A stretch of DNA of 64,000 bases from Devosia sp. GTDB lineage: Bacteria > Pseudomonadota > Alphaproteobacteria > Rhizobiales > Devosiaceae. Where the stretch lies: contig NZ_JAGIAW010000007.1 of assembly GCF_017744655.1 (NCBI RefSeq), positions 186,001 through 250,000 on the forward strand, written 5' to 3'. A program made the position numbers and the translations under genes. Below the pieces are notes generated by a model. That model did not search any database. It had not been told where the DNA came from and worked only from the letters and a program-made list of their open reading frames with translations. The number at the start of each line of letters is the position of its first letter. Position 1 is the first letter of the stretch. Shown here piece after piece: positions 25,922-35,049 of this stretch.

Positions 25922-26689
25922 TCAGAAATTATCCTTGCCCTTGCGGATCGCCGCAAAGACTTCGGACGGGTGTTTTCCGGTGAGGCCATAGTAGTGCGCC
26001 AGCTCCGGCGCATCGGCGCGGAGGAACGGATTGGCCCGCTTGTCCTCGCCCAGTCCGAACGGAATCGTCGCCCGCCCCGCCAGCCGCAGCGCCTTCACCT
26101 CGGCCGTCCGCGCCTGCAGGGCGAGATTGTCAGGATCGACGCTGAGGGCGAACCGCGCATTGCTCTCGGTGTATTCGTGCCCACAATAGACCAGCGTCTC
26201 ATCCGGCAGCGCCCGCAGCCGCTCAAGCCCCGCCCACATCGGTCCCGGCGTGCCTTCAAACATTCTGCCGACGCCGAGCGAAAACAGCGCATCGGCCGAG
26301 AAAAGGTGTTTGTTCTGGGCATCATGATAGACGATATGCCCCAGCGTATGCCCTGGCGTCGCGATGATATCGAACGCCGTTTCCCCCAGCATCACCCGGT
26401 CGCCATCACCAACCAGTTCATCGAGCCCCTCGATCTTGTCCGCCTCGGCCCGCGGCCCGACCACCCGGCTACCAAAGGCCGCCTTCAATTCCCCAATGCC
26501 TTCAACATGATCGAGGTGATGATGGGTGATGAAAATATCGCTCAGCGTCCAGCCGCGCATCTGCAAGGCATTGCGAATCGCCGCCGCCTCCGGCGCATCG
26601 AGCGCCGCCGTACGGCCGGTCGCTTCGTCATGAATGAGGTAGCCGAAATTGTCCTGTCGGGCGGGAAAAACGTCAACGATCACGGCCAT
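25922..26689 (-). CDS. gloB: hydroxyacylglutathione hydrolase (glyoxalase II)
   Basis: A 255-residue metallo-beta-lactamase-fold enzyme that hydrolyses S-lactoylglutathione in methylglyoxal detoxification. The binuclear zinc motif THHHLDH is at 55-61, further ligands are in ATPGHTLGH and LFSADALF, and the C-terminal glutathione-binding part includes CGHEYTESNARFA. The length is normal for GloB. It is divergent from a methyltransferase-hisC-tyrC group, a conserved alphaproteobacterial order. Confidence 0.94.
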   Translation of the reverse strand: MAVIVDVFPARQDNFGYLIHDEATGRTAALDAPEAAAIRNALQMRGWTLSDIFITHHHLDHVEGIGELKAAFGSRVVGPRAEADKIEGLDELVGDGDRVMLGETAFDIIATPGHTLGHIVYHDAQNKHLFSADALFSLGVGRMFEGTPGPMWAGLERLRALPDETLVYCGHEYTESNARFALSVDPDNLALQARTAEVKALRLAGRATIPFGLGEDKRANPFLRADAPELAHYYGLTGKHPSEVFAAIRKGKDNF

Positions 26690-26772
26690 CTAAAACTCCT
26701 CTTAACTGTCGCAACAGGCTAGGACCGACACCTCGCGATGACAACCCACGCAGCTTTGTCTAGACTTGATTC

Positions 26773-27504
26773 ATGACCAGCGATGTCACCCGCCTGATCT
26801 CCTACTACAAGTCCCCCCTCGGGCGGATTTCCCGCGCTTTGGTGCGCGAACAGATCATTGCCCTCTCCGGCGATCTCAAGGGCCGCCGCGTGCTGGGCCT
26901 AGGTTTTTCAACGCCTTACCTGCGCTTCGCGCTCGAACCAGCAGAACGTGTCCTCGCCGCCATGCCCGAACGCCAGGGCGCCTCGGCCTGGCCGCGCGAG
27001 GGCCCGTCGCATACCGTGCTCTGCGACCCCCTCGAAATGCCGCTGGCCGATGCCTCCATCGACATCACCATCGCCGTCCACGCGCTCGAACATGTAGCGG
27101 ATGCCGAGGAACTGATGCGCGAACTCTGGCGCATCACCGCCCCCAATGGCCACCTCGTCATGGTCGTGCCCCGCCGCCGCGGCATCTGGGCCCAGCGCGA
27201 TGCGACTCCCTTCGGCCAGGGCAATCCCTATTCCGGCGGGCAATTGGAAAAGCTCCTCCGCGACCATAGTTTTGTGCCCGAAGCCTGGCGCGACGGCCTC
27301 TTCATGCCGCCGATCCAGTCCTCGATCGTGCTGCGCTCCGCCCGCTTTTTCGAGCGCGTCGGCCGCCTCTTCGGCCCACCGATGAGCGGCGTCATCTGCG
27401 TCAGGGCCCGCAAGGAGGCCTTCCCGGCCATTCCCCGCCGCAAACGCGCCGAACGCTATGTGCGCCTGCCCGGCCTCTCCGCGGCCACCGCCCGCTCAAG
27501 CTGA
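26773..27504 (+). CDS. class I SAM-dependent methyltransferase
   Basis: A 243-residue methyltransferase-11-type protein. Motif I is VLGLGFSTPYL at about 40-50, and the post-motif region reads HALEHVADAEELMRELWRI then NGHLVMVVPRR. The C-terminus is basic (RRKRAERYVRLPG). The usual motif I acidic G-x-G-x-G is weakened here. The substrate is unknown. Its conserved place next to gloB and hisC suggests a housekeeping function. hisC begins 73 bases downstream. Confidence 0.85.
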   Translation: MTSDVTRLISYYKSPLGRISRALVREQIIALSGDLKGRRVLGLGFSTPYLRFALEPAERVLAAMPERQGASAWPREGPSHTVLCDPLEMPLADASIDITIAVHALEHVADAEELMRELWRITAPNGHLVMVVPRRRGIWAQRDATPFGQGNPYSGGQLEKLLRDHSFVPEAWRDGLFMPPIQSSIVLRSARFFERVGRLFGPPMSGVICVRARKEAFPAIPRRKRAERYVRLPGLSAATARSS

Positions 27505-27577
27505 GAGAGGCTTTGCCTTTAATCCCCCTTTTGCATATGGTCCGCGCGGCCTTTCCTGCCTGTCATAAAAGTGCGTC

Positions 27578-28672
27578 ATGACCGCTCCCACTCGCCCGAC
27601 CCCGCAGCCCGGAATTCTTGATATCGCGCCCTATCTGCCGGGCAAATCCGGCGCGCCGGGCAGCAAGACGGTCAAGCTTTCGGCCAATGAATCCCCGCTC
27701 GGCGCCAGCCCCAAGGCCGTGGCCGCCTTCGCGGCCGCAGCCGAGCACCTCGAAATCTACCCCGAAGGCTCCTCGCGCCTCCTGCGCGAAGCCCTTGGCG
27801 AAGTGCATGGCATCGACCCCGCCCGCATCATCTGCGGCAATGGCTCGGACGACCTGCTGCACCTCCTCGCCCAGACCTATCTCGGCGAAGGCGACGAGGC
27901 GGTGATGAACCGCTACGGCTTCTCGGTCTATCCGATCATCACCATGGCTGCCGGCGCAAAGATCGTCATGGTCGACGAAACCGATTTTACCGCCGACGTC
28001 GACGCCCTCCTCGCCGCCGTCACCGAGCGGACCAAGGTGATCTGGCTTGCCAATCCCAACAATCCCACCGGCACCTATCTCAGCGATGCCGAAGTGCGGC
28101 GCCTCCATGCCGGCCTGCGCCCGGATATCCTGCTCGTCGTTGATAGCGCCTATGCCGAATATGTCACCGCCGCAGACTATTCCGTCGGCCTCGACCTCGT
28201 TGGCGAGGCCGAAAACGTCGTCATGGTCCGCACCTTCTCCAAGATGGGCCTCGCCGCCGCCCGCATCGGCTGGATGGTCGCCCCCGACCACGTCACTGAC
28301 GCCACCCACCGCATTCGCGGCCCCTTCAACGTCAACCTGCCCGCTCAACTGGCTGGTGCCGCCGCAACGCGCGACCTGGAATTCAACGCCAAACTGCGCG
28401 AGCACAATGCCAAATGGCGCGAATGGCTGACGGCCGAACTCAGCGGCAATTCCATGCGCGTGCTGCCGAGCCAGGCCAATTTCATCCTCGTGCTCTTCCC
28501 CGACGCCGAAACCGCCGCCCGCGCCTTCGAGACGCTGATGGCAGGCGGCTATGTCGTGCGCGAAGTCGGCAAATCCTACGACATCCACAATGGCCTGCGC
28601 ATTTCCATCGGCTCCGAAGAGGCCATGCGCGGCGTCGCCAAAATTCTCAAATCCATGGGACCAGCCCAATGA
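27578..28672 (+). CDS. hisC: histidinol-phosphate aminotransferase
   Basis: A 364-residue fold-type I PLP enzyme. The Schiff-base lysine is Lys222 in RTFSKMGLAAARIG, preceded by NPNNPTG and DSAYAEY. HisC converts imidazole acetol phosphate to histidinol phosphate. Alphaproteobacterial copies linked to tyrC often also transaminate prephenate or phenylpyruvate, and here the stop overlaps the tyrC start (ATGA). A dual histidine and aromatic role is therefore reasonable. The start at 27578 has a weak ribosome-binding site. Confidence 0.93.
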   Translation: MTAPTRPTPQPGILDIAPYLPGKSGAPGSKTVKLSANESPLGASPKAVAAFAAAAEHLEIYPEGSSRLLREALGEVHGIDPARIICGNGSDDLLHLLAQTYLGEGDEAVMNRYGFSVYPIITMAAGAKIVMVDETDFTADVDALLAAVTERTKVIWLANPNNPTGTYLSDAEVRRLHAGLRPDILLVVDSAYAEYVTAADYSVGLDLVGEAENVVMVRTFSKMGLAAARIGWMVAPDHVTDATHRIRGPFNVNLPAQLAGAAATRDLEFNAKLREHNAKWREWLTAELSGNSMRVLPSQANFILVLFPDAETAARAFETLMAGGYVVREVGKSYDIHNGLRISIGSEEAMRGVAKILKSMGPAQ

Positions 28673-29640
28673 GCACCCATTTTCGTAAGCTTGCCCTGAT
28701 CGGTATCGGCCTTATCGGCTCGTCCATCGCCCTCGCCGCCCGTCGCCAGGGTCTGGTGGACGTCATCTCCATCTCGACTCGTCGCCAGGAAACGCTCGAT
28801 GAAGCGCGCGAGCTGGGCCTCGGTGACATCTACACGCTCGATCCCGCCGAAGCCGTACGCGGCGCCGATCTCGTCATCCTCTGCGCCCCCGTCGGCGCCT
28901 ATGACACCTTGGCAAAAGCCATCGCGCCCGCCCTCGAACCCGGCGCCATCGTCTCCGATGTCGGCTCGGTCAAAGAGCACGTCGTCAAGGTTGTTGCCCC
29001 GCATCTGCCGGCCAATGTGCATTTCATTCCCGGCCACCCCATCGCCGGCACCGAACATTCCGGCCCCTCCGCCGGTTTCCCCGAGCTCTTCGCCGGCCGC
29101 TGGTGCGTCCTCACCCCCGGCCCCGAAGTGCCCGCGGCTGAGACCGAAAAGCTCGCCAGTTTCTGGGCTGCGATGGGCTCGCAGGTCGAAAGCATGGATG
29201 CCGCGCACCACGACATGGTGCTGGCCATCACCAGCCACATTCCGCACCTCGTCGCCTACAATATCGTGGGAACGGTGGCCGATCTCGAAACCGCAACCCA
29301 GTCCGAAGTCATCAAGTTCTCGGCCTCCGGTTTTCGCGATTTCACCCGCATCGCCGCCTCTGACCCGGTCATGTGGCGCGACGTCTTTCTTACGAATCGC
29401 GACGCGGTGCTGGAAATGCTGGGTCGCTTTTCCGAGGATCTCTCGGTGCTACAGCGCGCCGTGCGCACCGGGGACGGCGAGGCACTCGAAGCCATGTTTA
29501 CCCGCACCCGCGCCATCCGCCGCTCGATCATCAATGCCGGCCAGGAAACCGCCGCGCCCGACTTCGGCCGCCCACACGAAGCCCCGCCGGTTCCGGAGAC
29601 CAACATCGTTAGGGAACACGGCGGCGGCGACGACGCCTAG
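28669..29640 (+). CDS. tyrC: prephenate/arogenate dehydrogenase family protein
   Basis: A 323-residue NAD(P)-dependent dehydrogenase of tyrosine biosynthesis, oxidatively decarboxylating prephenate or arogenate. The Rossmann loop is GIGLIGSS at 12-19. HPIAGTEHSGP is the family signature with the catalytic His, and HHDMVLAITSHIPH binds substrate. The last 30 residues form a Pro-rich tail. The ATG at 28669 overlaps the hisC stop, so the genes are translationally coupled. It is convergent with mtgA. Confidence 0.92.
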   Translation: MSTHFRKLALIGIGLIGSSIALAARRQGLVDVISISTRRQETLDEARELGLGDIYTLDPAEAVRGADLVILCAPVGAYDTLAKAIAPALEPGAIVSDVGSVKEHVVKVVAPHLPANVHFIPGHPIAGTEHSGPSAGFPELFAGRWCVLTPGPEVPAAETEKLASFWAAMGSQVESMDAAHHDMVLAITSHIPHLVAYNIVGTVADLETATQSEVIKFSASGFRDFTRIAASDPVMWRDVFLTNRDAVLEMLGRFSEDLSVLQRAVRTGDGEALEAMFTRTRAIRRSIINAGQETAAPDFGRPHEAPPVPETNIVREHGGGDDA

Positions 29641-29658
29641 TCATAGCTCCACTCTCTT

Positions 29659-29780
29659 GGCCACCCCCTCCCGCCTCCCCCATCAAGGGGGAGGTGAAGA
29701 GACAGTGGTAGTGACGAGAAAGTGCCAAACACTCGATGCCACACCTCCCCTTGATGGGGGAGGCTGGGAGGGGGGGTGGC
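29659..29780. repeat. intergenic inverted-repeat element, family C copy 1
   Basis: Outer arms GGCCACCCCCTCCCGCCT / GGCTGGGAGGGGGGGTGGC and inner arms CCTCCCCCATCAAGGGGGAG / CCTCCCCTTGATGGGGGAGG. It lies between the convergent tyrC and mtgA genes. The second copy is at 40568-40686. Confidence 0.9.
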
Positions 29781-29790
29781 AAGCGTAGAC

Positions 29791-30504
29791 CTAAAGGTCC
29801 AACCGCCCGTTCTTCCCCACACAGGCCGCGCGGTCCCCATAGGCTCGCGCCCGCTCCTCGACGATCCCGGCAACCCTGAGCAGCCCCGCATTCGGCTGCG
29901 CTGGATTCCTCACGATAGGATTGGGCAGCGTCACCGCGAGGAGGCTTGCCGTGCGCCAATCCAAATTCTGCGGCTCCCGCCCAAAGGCCCGCTCGCTACC
30001 GGCAGCCACGCCGAACTCCCCCTGCGGCCCCCATTCGGCGATGTTGAGATAGATCTCCATGATCCGCTTCTTGGGCAGGATCAAATCGACATAGACCGCC
30101 AACGGCACTTCCAGCGCTTTGCGGATAGGATCGGGATCGTTCCAGAGAAAGAGGTTCCGCGCCACCTGCATGGTCAGCGTCGAAGCGCCGCGTGTCGGTT
30201 CACCCGCGATGAAATTGTCGATCTCGGCCTGTAAGGCACCAACATCAACGCCCCAGTGCCGGCAGAACTGCCCATCTTCCGAGAGGATGATGGAGGCCTT
30301 CAGCCTGTCCGAAACATCGTCGATATCGCGCCATGTCCGCACCACCGGCCGACCGGAGACATAGCGCTCCAGCATCGGCACTGAGATCGGATCAACCACC
30401 AGGTAAACCGGCGTCAGCACCAGTGGAATGGCGACCAGCACCGCAATGACGGTGCCAAGAAAGCGCAATGCCCGCCAGAAACCCTTGGATGCTTTTCGTG
30501 CCAT
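29791..30504 (-). CDS. mtgA: monofunctional biosynthetic peptidoglycan transglycosylase
   Basis: A 237-residue GT51 glycosyltransferase that polymerises lipid II. One N-terminal membrane anchor (about 10-37) is followed by the catalytic domain with Glu76 in SEDGQFCRHWGVD. GASTLTMQVARNLFLW and KKRIMEIYLNIAEWG are the conserved GT51 blocks. There is no transpeptidase domain. The frame extends far upstream, but the ATG at 30504 gives the usual basic N-terminus. It is divergent from ispA across 84 bp. Making glycan strands links it loosely to polyprenol supply by ispA. Confidence 0.94.
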   Translation of the reverse strand: MARKASKGFWRALRFLGTVIAVLVAIPLVLTPVYLVVDPISVPMLERYVSGRPVVRTWRDIDDVSDRLKASIILSEDGQFCRHWGVDVGALQAEIDNFIAGEPTRGASTLTMQVARNLFLWNDPDPIRKALEVPLAVYVDLILPKKRIMEIYLNIAEWGPQGEFGVAAGSERAFGREPQNLDWRTASLLAVTLPNPIVRNPAQPNAGLLRVAGIVEERARAYGDRAACVGKNGRLDL

Positions 30505-30588
30505 GGCATGGTGATAGCGGCAGACGGCCTCAGGGCCAAGGCCGGAAGTCCCCTTGAAGCCTTGATGCCAACGGGTTAGCAACGAGCC

Positions 30589-31491
30589 ATGTACGACTTT
30601 TCCGCCGACAGTGCAGATTGCGCCCGCGCCGTTGAGGCCGGTCTTTCCGATTTTCTGACCGGCGCGCGGCTCTCCGGCCCCGGTCCGGCGGCCGATCGCG
30701 TCGTGGCCGCCATGCGCCATGGCGCGCTCGAAGGCGGCAAGCGCCTGCGCCCCTTACTTGTGCGCCAGGCCGCCGCTATCTTCTCGCTGCCGCCCTCCGC
30801 TTCGCTGCTGACCGGCCTCGCGGTCGAAATGGTGCATTGCTATTCGCTGATCCACGACGACCTGCCGGCGATGGACGACGACGACCTGCGCCGCGGTCGC
30901 CCCACCGTCCACAAGGCTTTTGACGAAGCCTCAGCCATTCTTGCAGGCGACGCCCTCCTCACCCATGCCTTCGCCGTCCTCGGCGACTCCTCCTGCCACC
31001 CCGATCCCGCCGTCCGCATCCGCCTCGTCACCGAACTCGCTCTGGGCAGCGGCGCCGGCGGCATGGTCGGTGGCCAGATGCGCGATATCGAAGGTGAAAA
31101 GGGTGGTTTCTCCGAAGGCGAAATCTCCATCATGCAGGCAATGAAAACCGGCGCCCTGATCCGCGCCAGCGTCCGCATGGGCGCGATTTTGGGCGGCGCC
31201 GATCCGCGCGCCCTCTCGGCCATGACCGCCTATGCCGAAGCCGCCGGCCGCGCCTTCCAGCTCGCCGACGACATTTTGGATGTCACCGCCACGCCCGAAG
31301 CCATGGGCAAGGCCACCGGCAAGGACGCCGACGCCGGCAAGCAGACGCTCGTTTCAAAACTCGGCGTCGACGGCGCAAGAAAAGTGCTCAACGACACGGT
31401 CAACGAGGCGATCCTGGCCCTCCGCACCTTCGGCCCCAAAGCCGATGGTCTCCGCGCCACGGCAAAATACTTTGCGAGCCGGGAGAAGTAG
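30589..31491 (+). CDS. ispA: polyprenyl synthetase, probable farnesyl diphosphate synthase
   Basis: A 300-residue trans-isoprenyl diphosphate synthase. The first aspartate-rich motif is DDLPAMD beginning at Asp90, and the second is DDILD at about 227-231. The basic site GGKRLRP at 49-55 binds isopentenyl diphosphate. Length and FARM spacing fit bacterial farnesyl diphosphate synthases. It leads a tightly spaced run of genes to about 33.2 kb. ispG, earlier in the same pathway, is at 35.1-36.4 kb. Confidence 0.93.
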   Translation: MYDFSADSADCARAVEAGLSDFLTGARLSGPGPAADRVVAAMRHGALEGGKRLRPLLVRQAAAIFSLPPSASLLTGLAVEMVHCYSLIHDDLPAMDDDDLRRGRPTVHKAFDEASAILAGDALLTHAFAVLGDSSCHPDPAVRIRLVTELALGSGAGGMVGGQMRDIEGEKGGFSEGEISIMQAMKTGALIRASVRMGAILGGADPRALSAMTAYAEAAGRAFQLADDILDVTATPEAMGKATGKDADAGKQTLVSKLGVDGARKVLNDTVNEAILALRTFGPKADGLRATAKYFASREK

Positions 31492-31492
31492 C

Positions 31493-32125
31493 ATGGCCAA
31501 GCTCCTCGCAGTTTGCGTCGGCAAGGCGGAACATATCGAGGGCTATAGCCCACTGACCGGCATCAACAAGCGCGCAGTTTCCGGCACTGTCCCCATCGGC
31601 CCGCAAGGCATTGCCGAAGACGCTATTCTCGACCGCCAGCACCACGGCGGCTCCGATCAGGCAATCTACATCTACTTCCAGGGTGACTACGACTGGTGGG
31701 CGCGAGAAGGCGTCGCCTCCACCCCCGGCCTTTTCGGCGAAAACCTCGTCATTGATGGGCCCATTAGCGCCAACACCGCCATCGGCGACCGCTACCACAT
31801 CGGCGACTGCCTGTTGGAAGTCACCTATCACCGCACCCCCTGCATGACCTTCGCCGCCAAGATGAACGACAAGTTCTGGGTCAAGCGCTTCCACCGCGCC
31901 AATCGCCCCGGCGCCTATTGCCGCGTCCTGACCCCGGGCACGATTGAAGCCGGCATGGACATCACCGTGACGCCCTATGCCGGCGAGCGGGTAACGGTGT
32001 CCGAGCTGATGTCCTTCGACACCTCGAAAGACCTGCCGCTCGACTTTATGCGCCGCGCGGTGACGACGCCGATTCGCGAAAAGACCCGCTTCAAATACGA
32101 AACCCGCCTCGCCGATCTCTTCTGA
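31493..32125 (+). CDS. MOSC domain-containing protein
   Basis: A 210-residue protein with a MOSC (molybdenum cofactor sulfurase C-terminal) domain of the YiiM type. GGSDQAIYIYFQGDYDWW and PGLFGENLVIDG form the beta-barrel core, and the Cys in YHRTPCMTF is the expected sulfur or cofactor-binding residue. Such proteins handle molybdenum cofactor or N-hydroxylated substrates. It begins one base after the ispA stop, so it is co-transcribed. The frame is open upstream inside ispA; the ATG at 31493 is the natural start. Confidence 0.9.
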   Translation: MAKLLAVCVGKAEHIEGYSPLTGINKRAVSGTVPIGPQGIAEDAILDRQHHGGSDQAIYIYFQGDYDWWAREGVASTPGLFGENLVIDGPISANTAIGDRYHIGDCLLEVTYHRTPCMTFAAKMNDKFWVKRFHRANRPGAYCRVLTPGTIEAGMDITVTPYAGERVTVSELMSFDTSKDLPLDFMRRAVTTPIREKTRFKYETRLADLF

Positions 32126-32137
32126 GTTGTTTTGCCG

Positions 32138-32605
32138 ATGAGCCTTGAATCCGTCCGCTCCGACCTTGCCGCCCGCGCGCCTGACCTCGCCGTTGAAGTC
32201 ACCGACAATTCCACCGCCACGGTCCAGCTTGCTGCCGAAGTGCATGGCGTCGAACCCGGCCAGATCGCCAAAACGCTCTGCATCCGCATCCACGACGAGG
32301 AGGTGCTGCTGGTCACCCGCGGCGACGCCCGCCTCGACAACCAGAAATCCAAAAGCGCCTTCGGTGGCCGCCCCCGCATGCTGGGCGCCGAAGATGTGCT
32401 GCGCCTCACGAGCCATCAGGTCGGCGGCGTCTGCCCCTTCGGCCTCCCCGCCCCGCTCCCGATTTTTTTGGACACCTCCCTCAAAATCTACGACCTCGTC
32501 ATCCCCGCTGGCGGCGATACCCATGCTTCGGTTAAACTGAGCGTCGACCGCCTCGCCGAACTCTGTGGCAACAAATGGGTGGATGCTTGCCAGCTTCCGG
32601 AGTGA
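32138..32605 (+). CDS. YbaK/EbsC family aminoacyl-tRNA deacylase-like protein
   Basis: A 155-residue YbaK/ProX-type domain. The catalytic-site Lys is in IAKTLCIR, and GGVCPFGLP with KSAFGG are typical conserved loops. Members hydrolyse mischarged aminoacyl-tRNAs such as Cys-tRNA(Pro) or Ala-tRNA(Pro). It starts 12 bases after the MOSC gene and overlaps the next gene by four bases (GTGA), so it belongs to the ispA run. A TTG two codons earlier is a possible alternative start. Confidence 0.88.
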   Translation: MSLESVRSDLAARAPDLAVEVTDNSTATVQLAAEVHGVEPGQIAKTLCIRIHDEEVLLVTRGDARLDNQKSKSAFGGRPRMLGAEDVLRLTSHQVGGVCPFGLPAPLPIFLDTSLKIYDLVIPAGGDTHASVKLSVDRLAELCGNKWVDACQLPE

Positions 32606-33243
32606 ACCTGTCCCCGGAAGAGTTCATCCGCCAGCGCTTTGCCTTGGCGCCGCTCCCCTCCCGCCCCGACATTTCGCTCTATCGCCCAACCCCGCAAAGC
32701 GGGCTGATCGGCTTTCTCGCCCAGCAGGGCCGCGCCGATGAACCGCCCTATTGGGCCTATGCCTGGGCCGGCGGCGCCGTACTCGCGCTTTATCTGCAGG
32801 ACCATCCCGAAATCGTCGCCGGCAAAACCGTGCTCGATTTCGGTGCTGGCTCCGGGCTTGTCGGCATCGCCGCGGCGCGGGCGGGCGCCACAAAAATCTG
32901 GGCCATCGAACCCGATCCCAACGCCCACGCCGCTATGATGCTCAACGCGGAAGCCAATGGCACTGCCATCGCATCCTGGACCGAACCCGCCCTGCCCGAG
33001 GTCGATGTCATCCTAGCCGGCGACGTCTTTTACGACACCTCCGTCACCCGCCACACCCTCCCGATCCTCGCTGCCGCGGCCGAACGGACAAAAGTCCTCG
33101 TCGGCGATCCCTTCCGCCGCGATTTACCCCTCGACCATCTCGATCTCATCGCCGCATACACCGTGCCCGACATGGGCGGCGGCGCACCGGTTCGGGCTGG
33201 TGTCTTCGCCCTGCGTCCGGGGAATATCGGAAATGCCCCATAG
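32602..33243 (+). CDS. class I SAM-dependent methyltransferase (protein/nicotinamide N-methyltransferase-like)
   Basis: A 213-residue methyltransferase. PPYWAYAWAGGAVLALYL precedes motif I VLDFGAGSGLVGIAAARAG, and AGDVFYDTSVT follows. This is the layout of lysine/protein methyltransferases of the ETFB-KMT/Nnt1 type. ETFB-lysine or ribosomal protein methylation are candidate roles. I use the GTG at 32602, which overlaps the ybaK stop and follows CCGGAG, rather than an upstream ATG inside ybaK. Confidence 0.87.
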   Translation: MNLSPEEFIRQRFALAPLPSRPDISLYRPTPQSGLIGFLAQQGRADEPPYWAYAWAGGAVLALYLQDHPEIVAGKTVLDFGAGSGLVGIAAARAGATKIWAIEPDPNAHAAMMLNAEANGTAIASWTEPALPEVDVILAGDVFYDTSVTRHTLPILAAAAERTKVLVGDPFRRDLPLDHLDLIAAYTVPDMGGGAPVRAGVFALRPGNIGNAP

Positions 33244-33348
33244 CGCTTGCCCGAAAATCGGGAAAATCCTATATCCCACACCAAGCGAGGACGACCTCCC
33301 CCATTCAGGGTTCAGCGCACGGGACGGCCCGGAACCAAGGGGGTTCCC

Positions 33349-33783
33349 ATGCGGACCACCGCCGACCGTATTCGCCACGCTGTCAGTTTCGAAGTCATCG
33401 GCATCATCATCGCAACGCCGCTCGCGGCCTTTGCCTTTCACCTGCCCGGTGGAGACTCTGCGGTGATCGTCGTGGCCAGCGCCACCGTCGCCATGCTCTG
33501 GAACTACATCTACAATCTCGGCTTCGACCACCTGATGCAGCGTTTCACCGGCGGCACCGCCAAGACGACGCGCATCCGTGTCGCTCACGCCGTGCTGTTC
33601 GAGCTTGGCCTTCTCACAATCATGCTGCCGCTCGTCGCCTGGTACCTGCAGATTTCGCTCTTGCAGGCCCTGGTCATGGATATTGCGCTGGCCCTCTTCT
33701 ACATGGGCTATGCCTTCGTCTTTAACTGGGCCTATGACCGCGTCTTCCCGCTGCCCGAATGGCAGGACGCCAAAGGCGTCTGA
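33349..33783 (+). CDS. PACE family efflux transporter
   Basis: A 144-residue inner-membrane protein with four helices made of two homologous hairpins (BTP domains). Each half starts with a basic-His-Phe-Glu motif: RIRHAVSFE with Glu15, and RIRVAHAVLFE in the second half. Glu15 matches the essential Glu15 of Acinetobacter AceI. PACE transporters export chlorhexidine, acriflavine or short diamines by proton antiport. The ATG at 33349 is 105 bases after the methyltransferase gene, so it may have its own promoter. Confidence 0.92.
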   Translation: MRTTADRIRHAVSFEVIGIIIATPLAAFAFHLPGGDSAVIVVASATVAMLWNYIYNLGFDHLMQRFTGGTAKTTRIRVAHAVLFELGLLTIMLPLVAWYLQISLLQALVMDIALALFYMGYAFVFNWAYDRVFPLPEWQDAKGV

Positions 33784-33861
33784 AACCTCGGTATTTTACC
33801 GGTTTGCAAGCTTCGGCCGTTAGGGTTGGTATTCAGGCCCTTCGGCCGAGGCGAGAGCGAC

Positions 33862-35049
33862 GTGCCCATTCACGATCTGACATTGTCCTCGCCTCTCGGG
33901 GCTCACGACTGCTACGCGCTGCAATTGCGCAATGGTTTTGAAATGCTCCGCTTCGAGTCCAAGCTCGAGGCGGAATATCGCGCCGTCCTCACCGAAGAAG
34001 CCCAGCGCCCCACCCTGATCATCAATGCCGCGGCCATGCTCGTCTGGGCCGGCTTTGCCATATTCGACTTCGTCCGCCTCGATGTTTCCGAGCGCTGGCC
34101 GCTCGCGCCCGATATCTGGCTGCTGCTCGGCACCCGCTGGCTGGTGCTCGGCGCGCTCATTCTCAACATGGTGCCAGCCTTCGGACGCCTGATCCCCCTT
34201 GGCTGGCGCGCACTCGTCATCTTCATGATGCTCGGCTTCGGCGCCTGCCTGACCTCGGTGATCTATCGGCTCAATGGCCTGCAATCGATCGAGACCATGC
34301 AGATCGTGATCGTCATGTCGGGCTTCCTGCCCATCGGCCTGCGCTTTTACGGCTCGCTCTTTGCGAGTTTTTCCATCGTGGTGTTCTCTGTCGTGCTCGG
34401 CGTCCTGGCACTGCCGCCCGCGATCAATACCGAACAGATGGCCCTTGTCGCGGTCATGCTGCTGGCCGTGCCCATCGCGGCCATCGGCGGATACCTGCGC
34501 GAATATGCCCATCGCCGCCAGTTCCTGCTCGCCGCGCTGCTTGCCCATCAGGCTCAGTTCGATGCCTTGACCAATCTCGCCAATCGGCGCCTTTTCGAGC
34601 GTCACGCCAATGCAGCCCTGGCCCACGCGGCCCGCACCGACGAGGCCATGACCCTAGCCGTCATCGACATCGATCACTTCAAGCAGTTCAATGACCTCAA
34701 TGGCCATGCTGCCGGCGACCTCGCCCTGCGCGCCGTAGCCGATCTCATCGCCGATTCCGCCCGCCGGCCGATGGATATGGCCGCCCGCCTCGGCGGCGAG
34801 GAATTTGCCCTGCTACTCTTCGGCACCGATCTCGTTCGAGCCCAGCCCCTCCTCGAGACCATGCGCGAACGCATCGCCGATCTCGATGTCGGCGGTCAGC
34901 GCCTGACCATCAGCATCGGCGCCACCAATGCTCGGAATGAAGGCCTGGAGGCGCTCTATCGTCGCGCCGACCATCTGCTCTATCGCAGCAAGGAAGCAGG
35001 CCGTAATCGGCTCAGCACCGACCTGCAGCCTATCCCAAATGCCCGGTAA
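33862..35049 (+). CDS. membrane-bound diguanylate cyclase (GGDEF)
   Basis: A 395-residue protein that should make cyclic di-GMP. The N-terminal half has about six transmembrane helices (roughly residues 55-215) with no known sensor family evident. The C-terminal GGDEF domain has the active site GGEEF at 311-315 and an intact inhibitory site RPMD at 302-305, so product inhibition is likely. I propose the GTG at 33862; an ATG at 33943 is possible. Its last 20 bases overlap, antisense, the end of the 29-aa peptide gene after ispG. Confidence 0.9.
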   Translation: MPIHDLTLSSPLGAHDCYALQLRNGFEMLRFESKLEAEYRAVLTEEAQRPTLIINAAAMLVWAGFAIFDFVRLDVSERWPLAPDIWLLLGTRWLVLGALILNMVPAFGRLIPLGWRALVIFMMLGFGACLTSVIYRLNGLQSIETMQIVIVMSGFLPIGLRFYGSLFASFSIVVFSVVLGVLALPPAINTEQMALVAVMLLAVPIAAIGGYLREYAHRRQFLLAALLAHQAQFDALTNLANRRLFERHANAALAHAARTDEAMTLAVIDIDHFKQFNDLNGHAAGDLALRAVADLIADSARRPMDMAARLGGEEFALLLFGTDLVRAQPLLETMRERIADLDVGGQRLTISIGATNARNEGLEALYRRADHLLYRSKEAGRNRLSTDLQPIPNAR

